From Maritimibacter fusiformis (GTDB lineage: Bacteria > Pseudomonadota > Alphaproteobacteria > Rhodobacterales > Rhodobacteraceae): a DNA stretch of 64,000 nucleotides. The stretch spans positions 124,001 to 188,000 of the forward strand of contig NZ_VSIY01000006.1 of assembly GCF_008086115.1 (NCBI RefSeq). Reading direction: 5' to 3'. The translations under genes and the position numbers were made by a program. Below, one piece after another: positions 52,637 to 62,370 of this stretch. How positions within the stretch are numbered: the stretch's first letter is position 1; the number at the start of each line of letters is the position of its first letter. The notes below the pieces were generated by a model, which saw only the letters and a list, made by a program, of their open reading frames with translations, ran no database searches and was not told the origin of the DNA.

Positions 52637-53989
52637 ATGACCATGACCCCGTTTCCGATTTCCGAACGCAACCCCGTCGCCCATGATGCGCCCTTGCCCG
52701 ACAGCGCCGATTGCGTGGTGATCGGCGGCGGGGTGATCGGCATTTCCACCGCGCTGTTCCTCGCCCGTGCCGGGCGCAGGGTGGTAGTCGTGGAAAAGGG
52801 CCGGGTGGCCGGCGAACAATCCAGCCGCAACTGGGGCTGGATCAGGGTTCAGGGCCGCGATTTCGCCGAGATCCCTATTGCGCAGGAGGCGCAGGCGATC
52901 TGGCCGACCCTCGCCGCCGAGGTCGATACCGATATTTCGCTGACACAGGGGGGCGTTGCCTACCTGGCCAGGGACGCGCGCGAGCTGGCCGAATTCGAGG
53001 ACTGGCTGAAGGGGGCGGCGCCATTTGGCGTGTCGTCACAGATTCTCGATGCCGACGGGGTCGCACGGCTGCTGCCCGAGGCCGCGATGCGCTGGCCCGG
53101 CGCGCTCTGGACCCCGACCGACATGCGCGCCGAACCGTTCGTCACGGTGCCCGCCATCGCCCGGCTGGCTGTCTGCGCCGGGGTCGCGATCATCGAAGCC
53201 TGCGCCGCGCGCGCGATCGAGCACGAGGCCGGGCGCGTGACCGGGGTGGTGACCGAGCGCGGCCGCATCGCGACCCCCGAGGTCGTGGTGGCCGGCGGGG
53301 CATGGTCGTCGCTCTTGCTGCGCCATGCCGGCGTGTCCATCCCGCAGTTGTCGGTGCGCGGCACCGCGATGCGCACCCGGCCGATGCACGAGGTTTTCGC
53401 TGGTGGCGCGCTGGATCATCGGCTGGCGTTTCGCAGGCGCGCCGATGGCGGCTATACCCTGGCCGCCGAGGCCCACCACGAGTTCGATATCGGCCCCGAT
53501 GCCTTTCGCGCCTTCACCCGCTATCTGCCGCAAATCATCTCGAATCCGTTCGCCACAGCCTTTCGCCCGGCGGCGCCGCGGCACTATCCCGATGCCTGGA
53601 CGACGCCGCGCCGCTGGTCGCCCGACGCGATTTCGCCGTTCGAGCGGATGCGGGTGCTGAACCCCGCGCCGAACATGCGCATCGTCGCCCGCACCGCGCG
53701 CGGCTTCTCCGAGACCTTCCCGGGGCTTGGCGAGACCGTGATCGAAAGCGCCTGGGCCGGGATGATCGACACGCTGCCGGACCTTGTGCCGGTGGTGGAT
53801 CGCGCCGCGCAACGGCCGGGCCTGACCATCGCGACCGGCATGTGCGGTCACGGCTTCGGCATCGGCCCGGCCTTCGGGCGCATCACCGCCGACCTCGTGA
53901 TGGGCCGCGATCCGGGGCATGACCTGGCCCGGTTCCGGCTGTCGCGTTTCACCGACGGGTCGAGGCTTGAACGCGGCCCGAGCCTGTGA
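52637..53989 (+). CDS. FAD-dependent oxidoreductase (DadA/glycine oxidase-like)
   Basis: A 450-aa DAO-family flavoprotein. The Rossmann motif is VIGGGVIGISTALFLARAG (residues 28-46), followed by EKGRVAGEQSSRNWGWIRVQ, a variant of the usual SRNxG flavin loop. The end ATGMCGHGFGIGPAFGRITADLV is the second FAD-binding motif. Substrates of this group are D-amino acids, glycine derivatives or N-methyl amino acids; no specificity can be read. AAGGAG precedes the ATG, 36 bases after the phosphomannomutase stop. Confidence 0.86.
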   Translation: MTMTPFPISERNPVAHDAPLPDSADCVVIGGGVIGISTALFLARAGRRVVVVEKGRVAGEQSSRNWGWIRVQGRDFAEIPIAQEAQAIWPTLAAEVDTDISLTQGGVAYLARDARELAEFEDWLKGAAPFGVSSQILDADGVARLLPEAAMRWPGALWTPTDMRAEPFVTVPAIARLAVCAGVAIIEACAARAIEHEAGRVTGVVTERGRIATPEVVVAGGAWSSLLLRHAGVSIPQLSVRGTAMRTRPMHEVFAGGALDHRLAFRRRADGGYTLAAEAHHEFDIGPDAFRAFTRYLPQIISNPFATAFRPAAPRHYPDAWTTPRRWSPDAISPFERMRVLNPAPNMRIVARTARGFSETFPGLGETVIESAWAGMIDTLPDLVPVVDRAAQRPGLTIATGMCGHGFGIGPAFGRITADLVMGRDPGHDLARFRLSRFTDGSRLERGPSL

Positions 53990-54067
53990 GCCCCCAGCCG
54001 CGACGACCCGCCTCGTTGTAATAACCCTATCACATGCCCACCTGTAATGTGAAAGGGGGGCGTGACC

Positions 54068-54751
54068 ATGACCGACACGACCAACCGCACGGACGTTTAT
54101 GACAAGAAGATCTTTACCCCGTCGCTGCTGTTCAGCGACCTGGGCTACCTGATCTCGCACGGTCGCGCGATCGGGCGGGCGATGAAGAACCCCGAGGTCG
54201 GCCGCGATTTCATCGGCAAGATCATGATGGTGGTGACCGCGATCAACGGTTGCACCTATTGCACCTGGTTTCACGCCAAGCAGGCGGTTGAGGGCGGCAT
54301 GAGCCAGGAGGAAATGCAAAGCATGTTCGATCTGCAATTCGAAGCCTCGGCCACCGAGCACGAACTGCCGGGACTGCTTTACGCCCAGCACTACGCCGAA
54401 ACCAACCGCCAGCCGGACCCCGACATGACCGCGCGGCTCAACGACTTCTATGGCGAGACCACCGCGCGCGACGTGATGCTGATGATCCGGGTGATCTTTT
54501 TCGGCAACCTGCTGGGCAACACCTTCGACGCCTTTCCGGCGCGGCTCAAGGGCCAGAAAGCACCAGGCAGCAACGCGCTGTTCGAGCTTCTGTTCTGGAT
54601 CGCGACCGCCTGGCTGATGTTGCCGACGAAATGGCTGATGCGCGAGAAGAAGGGCGACGATCCCGATCAGCCCGCGCCCGCCACCGGACCCGTCAGTAGC
54701 GCCCGAATCGCATCACGCCGACCCAGCGCCCATCCACCTGGTCGAGGCTGA
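54068..54751 (+). CDS. AhpD-like carboxymuconolactone decarboxylase-family protein
   Basis: A 227-aa protein with the AhpD signature NGCTYCTWFHAKQA near residue 73: CxxC redox pair plus the His. It is all-helical, with a hydrophobic segment near the C-terminus (LFELLFWIATAWLMLP) that might attach it to membranes. Family members reduce peroxiredoxins or lactones. A purine run GGGGGG precedes the ATG at 54068. The last 59 bases overlap the convergent gene at 54693, so the C-terminal 20 residues (SSARIASRRPSAHPP) may be fortuitous. Confidence 0.78.
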   Translation: MTDTTNRTDVYDKKIFTPSLLFSDLGYLISHGRAIGRAMKNPEVGRDFIGKIMMVVTAINGCTYCTWFHAKQAVEGGMSQEEMQSMFDLQFEASATEHELPGLLYAQHYAETNRQPDPDMTARLNDFYGETTARDVMLMIRVIFFGNLLGNTFDAFPARLKGQKAPGSNALFELLFWIATAWLMLPTKWLMREKKGDDPDQPAPATGPVSSARIASRRPSAHPPGRG

Positions 54752-55976
54752 CAGAGCGCGGATCGGGCAGGGATGCCGGGCGATGCCCGCCGAAATGGCT
54801 GGCCAGCAGGTACTCCTGCACCTCGTCGAAGGCCGCGGTTGCCCGGCGCACCCGCAGCTTGCTGCCGTCCGGTTCCAGCACCACCCGATCCATCAACCGG
54901 TCGACGACATGATCCCGGCGCGCGGTCAGCGACACCACGTTTTCGTTCTCGCGCTGATCGCTCCAGGGACCGAGCCGCGCGATATGCGACGGCAGCCCGC
55001 CATCCTCGACCCAACTGTCGACGACCAAAAGCAGCCCGTCGCCCTTGCGCACCAGGATCGGTGCGAAATGGTCAGTCAACTGCCCGATATCGTTGATCGG
55101 TGACAGCGCCTCGGCAAAGGGAATGCCCATCGGCGGGCGGCGATGGGCATAGCGGCTGGGCCGGATCAGTTCGAACTTCGTCAGCAAGCCCTCGGCGATC
55201 AGGATATCGGCCAGGAAACCCTGCGAAATCGTTGCCTCGTCGGTGCAGACCGTGGTGGCGGTGAACCGCTTGTGAAGTTTGCCGAAAAAATCGCCCTTAT
55301 CCTTGCCGACCACGTCGAACAGCAGTTCGAAATAGAAGGTCGCCAGCCGGGTCGCGCGCAGTTCGAAGGCTTCGCGCGCGGTCAGATCGGGATCGCGCGG
55401 CCAGTCGCGCTGGCGCTCGAACGCGGCCGGCGAGAACAGCGCGGCGATGCGTTGGAAATCGACCTCGAACAGAGGCTGCATGAACATGTCGGGCCGCTTG
55501 TTGGCCCATTTGAAGGTGACGCAGGCGTGAATGCCGCGTGCGGCCCGCAGCCGGTCATGCGCCGCCTCGGCCATCGCCTCGACATCGTTGAAACCGTAGC
55601 CTTCGTTGAACGCCAGCCCGGCATCGTCCAGCAACACGGCCAGCCGCCGGTAAACCTGCGCCGCCTGGATCGAACTGGCCGCGCCCTGTTGCAGGGGGAA
55701 GCTGCCCCGCTCGGACAGGGAGGGTGACAGCGTGGCGGCGTGATCGGCCAGCGCCTGCAGGCTGCGGCGGGTGACGACCTCGGGCCGGGCCTCGGCCCCG
55801 CGCCAGCCGGGATATCCGCGCCGGGTGAGGTGCAACAGCTCGCACGGCTCGAAGGTTTCGGCCAGGGTTTCGACGCTGAGCGGCCCGGCAACGGCCCGCG
55901 TCACGCCGATCAGCACCGCCGCGACCACCACGAGCGTGCGAAGAATACCCCTGTGCCGTGTCTGTGCCTGCCTCAA
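54693..55976 (-). CDS. Exported protein of unknown function, 427 aa
   Basis: A signal peptide (GILRTLVVVAAVLIGVTRAVAG, cut near residue 31) is followed by a soluble domain. Conserved-looking parts are EPCELLHLTRRGYPGWRGAEARPEV, YGFNDVEAMAEAAHDRLRAARGIHACVTFKWANKRPDMFMQPLFEVD and ERGSFPLQQGAASS. Two Cys (in EPCELL and HACVTF) may form a disulfide. Net charge is basic. I do not recognise the family. It overlaps the convergent AhpD-like gene by 59 bases. Confidence 0.7.
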   Translation of the reverse strand: MRQAQTRHRGILRTLVVVAAVLIGVTRAVAGPLSVETLAETFEPCELLHLTRRGYPGWRGAEARPEVVTRRSLQALADHAATLSPSLSERGSFPLQQGAASSIQAAQVYRRLAVLLDDAGLAFNEGYGFNDVEAMAEAAHDRLRAARGIHACVTFKWANKRPDMFMQPLFEVDFQRIAALFSPAAFERQRDWPRDPDLTAREAFELRATRLATFYFELLFDVVGKDKGDFFGKLHKRFTATTVCTDEATISQGFLADILIAEGLLTKFELIRPSRYAHRRPPMGIPFAEALSPINDIGQLTDHFAPILVRKGDGLLLVVDSWVEDGGLPSHIARLGPWSDQRENENVVSLTARRDHVVDRLMDRVVLEPDGSKLRVRRATAAFDEVQEYLLASHFGGHRPASLPDPRSVSLDQVDGRWVGVMRFGRY

Positions 55977-56076
55977 ACCGCGCGCCCCGTCGAACCCGTG
56001 CTTACCCTATGGCGGGGCGGGGTGCGCGCGCAAGATGTAGCTGCTCACTTGGGCGTGTCCACAACAGGTTCACGCT

Positions 56077-57087
56077 TCAGCCGCCGGTATGGCTCATGTG
56101 GCGGCTGACCTGGCCCTCGGGGCGCTGGCGCGAATAGTCGAAATCGTGCCCCTTGGGTTTGCGCGAGATGGCTTCGCGGATCGCCGCGATCAGCGGGCCG
56201 TCATCGTCTGGCGCGGCGCGCAGGGGCGCGCGCAGGTCGGCGCGGTCCTCCTGCCCGAGACACATGAACAATTCGCCGGTGCAGGTCATCCGCACCCGGT
56301 TGCAGCTTTCGCAGAAATTATGCGTGAGCGGCGTGATGAAGCCGATCTTCTGCCCGCTCTCCTCAAGCCGCACATAGCGCGCCGGGCCGCCGGTGCGCTC
56401 GGCCAGCGGCGTCAGGGTGAAGCGCTCCGCCAGACGGTCGCGCAGGTCGGTGAGAGGCCAGTATTGGTCGATCCGGTCCTCGTGGCCCTCGTCGCCCATC
56501 GGCATGACCTCGATGAAGGTCAGGTCCATGTCGCGCGATGCGCACCAGTCGACCAGGTCGAACAACTCGTCCTCGTTGAAGCCCTTGAGCGCCACCGCGT
56601 TGATCTTGACCCGCAGCCCCGCCGCCTGCGCCGCGTCGATGCCGGACAGAACCTGATCGAGCCGCCCACGGCGGGTGATCTCGGCGAACTTGTCGGGATC
56701 GAGCGAGTCGAGCGAGACATTGACCCGCCGCACGCCCGCGTCAAACAGCGGCTGCGCGAAGCGCGCAAGCTGCGAGCCGTTGGTGGTCAGTGTCAATTCG
56801 TCCAGCGCGCCGCTTTCAAGGTGGCGCGACATGGCGTTGAAATACTTGAGAATATCCTTGCGCACCAAGGGCTCTCCGCCAGTGATGCGCAGCTTGCGCA
56901 CGCCGAGCCCGATGAAGGCGGTGGACAGCCGGTCGAGCTCTTCCAGCGACAGAAGGTGCTTTTTCGGCAGGAAGGTCATGTCCTCTGCCATGCAATAGGT
57001 GCAGCGAAAATCGCAGCGATCCGTGACCGACAGCCTGAGATAGGTGATCGGGCGCTGGAACGGGTCGATGAGTGATGCCTGAGTCAT
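56077..57087 (-). CDS. moaA: GTP 3',8-cyclase MoaA
   Basis: A radical SAM enzyme that starts molybdenum cofactor synthesis. The 336-aa protein has the first cluster at Cys25, Cys29 and Cys32 ([11 protein letters not shown]), a [12 protein letters not shown] motif, and the second cluster cysteines in [22 protein letters not shown]. The C-terminal double glycine SHTGG is required for activity in this family and is present. No other moa gene is beside it; an unknown exported protein follows on the same strand after about 100 bases. Confidence 0.95.
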   Translation of the reverse strand: MTQASLIDPFQRPITYLRLSVTDRCDFRCTYCMAEDMTFLPKKHLLSLEELDRLSTAFIGLGVRKLRITGGEPLVRKDILKYFNAMSRHLESGALDELTLTTNGSQLARFAQPLFDAGVRRVNVSLDSLDPDKFAEITRRGRLDQVLSGIDAAQAAGLRVKINAVALKGFNEDELFDLVDWCASRDMDLTFIEVMPMGDEGHEDRIDQYWPLTDLRDRLAERFTLTPLAERTGGPARYVRLEESGQKIGFITPLTHNFCESCNRVRMTCTGELFMCLGQEDRADLRAPLRAAPDDDGPLIAAIREAISRKPKGHDFDYSRQRPEGQVSRHMSHTGG

Positions 57088-57167
57088 ATGGTCAAGCTAT
57101 GCCGGGCGCGCGCCGGGGACAAGCCTTGGCCGTTGTCTGCACGCCGAATTGACCGTAACCTCGGGCC

Positions 57168-57635
57168 ATGAAACGCAGTCTCGCCCTTGTCCTGCTCCTC
57201 TCTGCATGCAGCCTGACCGGCACCGCGCCGGATCTTGCGCCGCCCGAGGGCATGACCCGCCCGATGCCGCGCCCCGATGCGGGCGGGGCCGTGGTGCCGC
57301 GCGGGGCCGCGACGGCGGACGCCTTCGATACCACCACACCCGAGGAGCGCGCCGCCGCCGTGGCCGCGCCCGAACCGGCGGGAGAGGCGCGGCTGGGGCG
57401 CACGGTGGCCGCCCTGGGCAGCCCCGCCAACCCCGGGTTCTGGCTGGAAACGCCCCTGGTGACGCAGGCCGGGCCGGGTCGCGTGGTCGCCATAGCCAAC
57501 GGCAAGAGCGTGCAGCTTGAACTGCGCCCGATCGACGGGCCGGCGGGGGCGGGCAGCCGGATTTCGCTTGCCGCTCTCAGGCTGCTCGAGGTCGGGCTGA
57601 CCGGCCTACACGAGCTTGAGGTGTTCGCGAAATGA
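57168..57635 (+). CDS. Small predicted lipoprotein
   Basis: A 155-aa protein with lipoprotein signal MKRSLALVLLLSACSLTG; the lipobox LSAC places the Cys near residue 14. The rest is Ala/Pro-rich, then a short beta-rich domain near residues 95-150 with GFWLETPLVTQAGPGRVVAIANGKSVQLELRPIDG. The stop overlaps the acyl-CoA synthetase start by 4 bases (ATGA), so they are co-translated. Family unknown to me; the C-terminal domain resembles small outer-membrane lipoproteins. Confidence 0.72.
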   Translation: MKRSLALVLLLSACSLTGTAPDLAPPEGMTRPMPRPDAGGAVVPRGAATADAFDTTTPEERAAAVAAPEPAGEARLGRTVAALGSPANPGFWLETPLVTQAGPGRVVAIANGKSVQLELRPIDGPAGAGSRISLAALRLLEVGLTGLHELEVFAK

Positions 57636-59245
57636 CCGACCGCCGCATGATCCGGCACTGGGGCACCTGGGACGAGATTCGCGCCAATTTTCGCTGGAAC
57701 ATCCCGGCCCGGTTCAACATCGCCGAGGCCTGTTGCGATTCCTGGGCGCGCGATGACCCCGACCGCCTTGCGTTGACCCATGTCGCCGCCGATGGGGCTG
57801 CAACGACCTGGAGCTATGGCCAGCTCAAACGCGCCTCCGACCGGCTGGCGGCCAGTTTCGCCGCGCGCGGCGTCGGGCCGGGCGACCGGGTCGGGGTGCT
57901 GCTGGAACAGGGCCCCGAGGTGCTGATCACCCATTTCGCGGCGCAAAAGCGCGGCGCCATCGTGCTGCCGCTGTTTTCGCTGTTCGGACCCGACGCACTG
58001 TCCTTCCGGCTGGCCGACAGCGGTGCGAAACTGGTGGTGACCGACGCGGGCGGGCTGGCCAAGATCGACGCCATCCGCGCCGACCTGCCGGACCTCGCCG
58101 AGGTCTACGCGACCGATCCCGCATCGGCCCCTGTGCGCAACCTCTGGGACGAGATCGAAGCCGCCCGGCCGATCCCGCCGGTCGAGACCGGCCCCGACGA
58201 TCCGGCGCTTCTGGTCTATACCTCCGGCACCACCGGCCCGCCCAAGGGCGCGCTGCATGCCCACCGGGTGCTGCTGGGCCATCTGCCCGGCATCGAGTGC
58301 CAGTTGGAGCGGTTTCCGCAGCCCGGCGATGTCGGCTGGACCCCCGCCGACTGGGCCTGGATCGGCGGGTTGATGGACTTGGCCATGCCGTGCCTCTACC
58401 ACGGCGTGCCGCTGATCAGTCACCGGATGCGCAAGTTCGACCCCGACCGCGCCTTTGACCTGATCGCCCGGCACAAGGTGCGCACCCTGTTCCTTCCGCC
58501 GACCGCGCTCAAACTCATGCGCCGGGCCAGCGTGCCGGAGGCGGTCGATATCCGCGCGATCAATTCCGGCGGCGAAAGCCTGGGGCCGGACCTGCTGGAT
58601 TGGGGGCGCGAGGTGCTGGGCGCGCCGATCAACGAGATCTACGGCCAGACCGAATGCAACCTGGTCGTCAACACCATGGCCAGCGCGATGGAGGTTCGCC
58701 CGGGCATGATCGGCCAGCCGGTGCCGGGCCACGAGGTGGCGATCATCGACGCGGATGGGCATGAGGTGCCCCGGGGCGAGACCGGCGAGATCGCGGTGAA
58801 GCGCCCCGATCCGGTCATGTTCCTGGGCTATTGGAACCAGCCCGAGAAGACCGCCGAGAAATTCATCGGCGACTGGCTCAAGACCGGCGACCTCGGCATG
58901 ATGGACGCCGACGGCTATGTCGGCTTTGTCAGCCGCGACGACGACGTGATCACCTCGGCGGGCTACCGGATCGGGCCGTCCGAGATCGAGCATTGCCTGA
59001 ACGGCCACCCCGACGTGGTGATGGCGGCGGTGGTCGGCGTGCCGGACGCGCTGCGCACCGAGGTGGTGAAGGCCTTTGTCATCGCGCGCGACGGCACCGC
59101 AAGCGATACCCTGCGCGACGCCCTGATCCAGCGGGTGCGCGACAAGGTCAGTCCTCACGTGGCGCCACGTGCGCTGGATTTCGTCGACAGCCTGCCCCTG
59201 ACCGCCACCGGCAAGATCATGCGCAGGTCGCTGCGCGAGGGCTGA
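57632..59245 (+). CDS. AMP-dependent acyl-CoA synthetase (ACSM/medium-chain-like)
   Basis: A 537-aa adenylate-forming ligase. The ATP loop is [16 protein letters not shown], the core motif YGQTECN, then [36 protein letters not shown] and the catalytic Lys in [27 protein letters not shown] is typical of the medium-chain/ACSM group rather than acetate-specific Acs. It activates an acid to a CoA thioester; the substrate is not decided. It overlaps the small lipoprotein gene by 4 bases. Confidence 0.88.
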   Translation: MTDRRMIRHWGTWDEIRANFRWNIPARFNIAEACCDSWARDDPDRLALTHVAADGAATTWSYGQLKRASDRLAASFAARGVGPGDRVGVLLEQGPEVLITHFAAQKRGAIVLPLFSLFGPDALSFRLADSGAKLVVTDAGGLAKIDAIRADLPDLAEVYATDPASAPVRNLWDEIEAARPIPPVETGPDDPALLVYTSGTTGPPKGALHAHRVLLGHLPGIECQLERFPQPGDVGWTPADWAWIGGLMDLAMPCLYHGVPLISHRMRKFDPDRAFDLIARHKVRTLFLPPTALKLMRRASVPEAVDIRAINSGGESLGPDLLDWGREVLGAPINEIYGQTECNLVVNTMASAMEVRPGMIGQPVPGHEVAIIDADGHEVPRGETGEIAVKRPDPVMFLGYWNQPEKTAEKFIGDWLKTGDLGMMDADGYVGFVSRDDDVITSAGYRIGPSEIEHCLNGHPDVVMAAVVGVPDALRTEVVKAFVIARDGTASDTLRDALIQRVRDKVSPHVAPRALDFVDSLPLTATGKIMRRSLREG

Positions 59246-59330
59246 GCGCACCCGCCGGGGTCGAATTCACGATGGATTTCCGCCCCTGACCGGCTTATCC
59301 CTGTGGCGCGAAAACAGGCAGGACAGGCAG

Positions 59331-60143
59331 ATGGCAGTCGGAATTTTCGATTCGGGTCTTGGCGGGCTGACGGTGCTCGACGCGGTATCGCAGCGTCTGC
59401 CCGAAGTGCCGTTCGTCTATTTCGGTGACAACGCCCATGCGCCCTATGGGGTGCGCGACGCCGACGACATTTTCGCCCTGACCAAACACGCGGTCGAGCG
59501 GCTCTGGGACGAGGGCTGCGACCTGGTGATCCTGGCCTGCAACACCGCCTCGGCGGCCGCACTCAGGCGGATGCAGGAGGGCGGATTGCCCGAGGGCAAG
59601 CGCGTGCTGGGCGTTTTCGTGCCGCTGATCGAGGCGCTGACCGAACGGCAATGGGGCGACAACTCGCCGCCGCGCGAAGTGGCGGTCAAGCACGTGGCGC
59701 TGTTCGCCACCCCCGCCACCGTGGCCAGCCGCGCCTTTCAGCGCGAGCTTGCGTTTCGCGCCATCGGCGTCGATGTCGAGGCGCAGGCCTGCGGCGGCGT
59801 GGTCGACGCGATCGAGGAGGGCGACCTGATCTTGGCCGAAGCGCTGGTGCGCAGCCATGTCGATGCGCTCAAGCGCAAGATGCCGGGGCCCGATGCGGCG
59901 GTGCTCGGCTGCACCCATTACCCGCTGATGCAACAGGTATTTCAGGACGCCCTGGGCGAAGGCGTGGCGGTCTTCAGCCAGGCCGGGCTGGTCGCGGCCA
60001 GCCTTGCCGATTACCTCACCCGCCACCCGGGCATGACCGGGCCGGGCACGCGGTCAAGATTTCTGACCACCGGGGATGCGCGCAAGGTGTCCGACCAGGC
60101 CACCCGCTTCCTGCGGCGAAAGATCACTTTCGAGCCGGCGTGA
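59331..60143 (+). CDS. murI: Glutamate racemase
   Basis: Makes D-glutamate for peptidoglycan. The 270-aa protein has the two catalytic Cys: Cys70 in [11 protein letters not shown] and the second near 190 in GCTHYPLM. The start [15 protein letters not shown] and [13 protein letters not shown] contain the substrate Asp and Ser residues. AGGACAGGCAG lies before the ATG. It is 85 bases after the acyl-CoA synthetase gene and 54 bases before argC. Confidence 0.95.
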   Translation: MAVGIFDSGLGGLTVLDAVSQRLPEVPFVYFGDNAHAPYGVRDADDIFALTKHAVERLWDEGCDLVILACNTASAAALRRMQEGGLPEGKRVLGVFVPLIEALTERQWGDNSPPREVAVKHVALFATPATVASRAFQRELAFRAIGVDVEAQACGGVVDAIEEGDLILAEALVRSHVDALKRKMPGPDAAVLGCTHYPLMQQVFQDALGEGVAVFSQAGLVAASLADYLTRHPGMTGPGTRSRFLTTGDARKVSDQATRFLRRKITFEPA

Positions 60144-60197
60144 TTGCGCCGGACCGGATTTGCCCCTATCTCATCTGCGAACGCACGAAGGGCCGCC

Positions 60198-61226
60198 ATG
60201 ACCCACAAGATCGCCATCCTGGGCGCGTCCGGCTACACCGGCGCCGAGCTTGTCCGCTTCATCGCCACGCATCCGACGATGGAGATCGTCGCCCTGTCGG
60301 CTGACCGCAAGGCCGGGCAGCGAATGGCCGATGTCTATCCGCACCTGGCCCACCTCGACTTGCCGGTGCTGACCACCATCGAGGACATCGACTTCTCGGG
60401 CGTCGACCTGGCCTTCGCCGCCTTGCCACATGGCCTCAGTCAGGCGCTGGTGCGCGATCTGCCGGACAGCGTGAAGGTCGTTGACCTCGGCGCCGATTTC
60501 CGTCTGCGCGACCCGGCGGAATACGAAAAATGGTATGGCGCGCCGCATGTGGCGGTCGAGCTTCAGAAACAGGCGGTCTATGGCCTGACCGAGTTCTACC
60601 GCGACGACATCCGGGGTGCGCGGCTTGTGGCCGGCACCGGCTGCAACGCGGCGACCGTGCAATACGCGCTGCGTCCGCTGATCGAGAACGGGCTGATCAA
60701 CCTCGACCGGATCATCTGCGACCTCAAGAACGGGGTGTCCGGTGCCGGGCGCAGCCTCAAGGAAAACATGCTGTTCGCCGAGCGGGCGATGGATGTCCTG
60801 GGCTATGCCCAGGGCGGCAAGCACCGGCACCTGGGCGAGTTCGACCAGGAGTTCTCCGCCATTGCCGGGCGCGATGTGCGCATCACCTTCACGCCGCACC
60901 TGGTGCCGATCAATCGCGGCATCCTCGCCGATTGCTATGTCGAGGGCGACGCGCAGGTCATCCACCGGGTGCTGGCCGCGCGCTATGCCGATGAGCCGTT
61001 CATCCACGTTCTGCCGTTCGGGCAGGCACCGGGGACGGGGCAGGTCACGGGTTCGAACCTGTGCCATATCGGCGTGATCGGGGACCGGACGCCGGGCCGC
61101 GCGCTGGTCGTGGCCGCGCTTGACAATCTCGCCAAGGGCTCATCGGGGCAGGCGGTGCAGAACGCCAACCTGATGCTGGGCGAAGACGAAACCACCGGGC
61201 TGATGCTGGCCCCGGTCTTTCCTTAG
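60198..61226 (+). CDS. argC: N-acetyl-gamma-glutamyl-phosphate reductase
   Basis: The third step of arginine synthesis. The 342-aa protein has the Rossmann motif [30 protein letters not shown], the catalytic Cys149 in [15 protein letters not shown] and the catalytic His in [13 protein letters not shown]. The ATG at 60198 ([13 protein letters not shown]) is the family start; a longer frame begins at 60144 with unlike sequence. ccmE follows after 9 bases with AGGAGG, so argC and ccmE are probably co-transcribed. Confidence 0.96.
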   Translation: MTHKIAILGASGYTGAELVRFIATHPTMEIVALSADRKAGQRMADVYPHLAHLDLPVLTTIEDIDFSGVDLAFAALPHGLSQALVRDLPDSVKVVDLGADFRLRDPAEYEKWYGAPHVAVELQKQAVYGLTEFYRDDIRGARLVAGTGCNAATVQYALRPLIENGLINLDRIICDLKNGVSGAGRSLKENMLFAERAMDVLGYAQGGKHRHLGEFDQEFSAIAGRDVRITFTPHLVPINRGILADCYVEGDAQVIHRVLAARYADEPFIHVLPFGQAPGTGQVTGSNLCHIGVIGDRTPGRALVVAALDNLAKGSSGQAVQNANLMLGEDETTGLMLAPVFP

Positions 61227-61235
61227 GAGGCTGAC

Positions 61236-61688
61236 ATGGCCGGAATGAAGGGTCTGAAAAAGCGCCGCCGGGTGCAGGTCATCGTGATCGCAATTCTGGC
61301 GCTGATCTTGTCGACGGGGCTGATCGGCTATGCCTTTCAGGATGGCATCAACTATTTCCGCTCGCCGGTGCAGGTGATGGAAGAGCCGCCCGCGCCGAAC
61401 GAGGTGTTCCGCCTTGGCGGGCTGGTCGAAGAGGGCACGCTGGTGCGCGGCGACGGCGAGACCATCCGCTTTTCCGTCACCGACGGCGGCGCCTCGGTGC
61501 CGGTGGTCTTTACCGGCATCCTGCCCGACCTCTTCGAGGAAAACCAGGGCATGATCGGCACCGGCAAACTGGTGAACGGGGTTTTTGAGGCCTCGGAAAT
61601 CCTTGCCAAACACGACGAGGAATACGTGCCGCGCGAGGTTGTGGACGCGTTGAAGGAACAGGGCGTCTACCAGGACCCGGAAAGCTGA
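61236..61688 (+). CDS. ccmE: Cytochrome c-type biogenesis protein CcmE
   Basis: A heme chaperone of system I cytochrome c maturation. The 150-aa protein has a basic cytoplasmic start (MKGLKKRRRVQ), one TM helix (about 13-33) and a periplasmic OB-fold. The heme-binding His is His126 in LAKHDEEYVP, with the conserved Tyr130. The rest of the ccm genes are not in the window, so this copy is separated, as is usual in alphaproteobacteria (argC-ccmE). Confidence 0.95.
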   Translation: MAGMKGLKKRRRVQVIVIAILALILSTGLIGYAFQDGINYFRSPVQVMEEPPAPNEVFRLGGLVEEGTLVRGDGETIRFSVTDGGASVPVVFTGILPDLFEENQGMIGTGKLVNGVFEASEILAKHDEEYVPREVVDALKEQGVYQDPES

Positions 61689-61731
61689 TATCCGGTCAGA
61701 CCGCGCCCTGAGCGCCTGCCGGACTATCCGA

Positions 61732-62304
61732 TCAGTTCGCCGTGTCGTCCTCGGCTCCGGCGCCGTGTCGGCGGGCCACCAGCCGCTCGATGGCGTCGGC
61801 AAGGTGCGGGGGGGCGATGGCGTGGGCATTGCGTGCCACCCGGATGAGATGCGCCTCGCGCAGCACATCGGCATGGCTGAACCCGGCGGGCGGCTCGAAC
61901 CTGTAGCAGGCCAGTTCGATCAACAGCCCCAGCGGGTCGCGGAAATAGATCGAGTCCATGAAGCCGCGATCCCTCACCCCGGAATGCGTGATCCCGCGCG
62001 CAGCAAGCCGCTCGACCGCCTGGGCAAAGGTGGCGGCGGAGACGTTGAACGCAAGGTGGTGCAGATTGCCCGCCCCGCGCGGCGTGGGCGACGGATCGGG
62101 CTTGCGCGCCTCGTGGGTGAACACCGTGATCAGCCGCCCGTCGCCGGGGTCGAAATAGAGGTGATTCTCGCCCGGCGTGTCGAGGTTGGGTTGTTCGAAC
62201 ACGAACGGCATCCCCAGCGTGCCCTGCCAGAAGTCGATCGAGGTCTGCCGGTCGGCCCCGGTCAGCGTGATGTGGTGCACGCCCTGAACTTGCAGCTTCT
62301 GCAT
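61732..62304 (-). CDS. VOC-family protein (glyoxalase/extradiol dioxygenase fold)
   Basis: A 190-aa protein with the vicinal oxygen chelate fold: VQGVHHITLTGADRQTSIDFWQGTLGMPFVF at the start, GNLHHLAFNVS in the second module and DSIYFRDPLGLLIELACY at the end. The His and Glu residues are the metal ligands. Length and the RDPLGLLIE motif suit the ring-cleaving dioxygenase/glyoxalase-like group, but a substrate cannot be read. It lies between ccmE and typA, convergent with ccmE and on the same strand as typA. Confidence 0.84.
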   Translation of the reverse strand: MQKLQVQGVHHITLTGADRQTSIDFWQGTLGMPFVFEQPNLDTPGENHLYFDPGDGRLITVFTHEARKPDPSPTPRGAGNLHHLAFNVSAATFAQAVERLAARGITHSGVRDRGFMDSIYFRDPLGLLIELACYRFEPPAGFSHADVLREAHLIRVARNAHAIAPPHLADAIERLVARRHGAGAEDDTAN

Positions 62305-62370
62305 GGCTCGCTCCCATCTTCGTGACAGGGTTCGACCCTATCATCCCGGCGACGCGGCTGGCAGCCCCGG

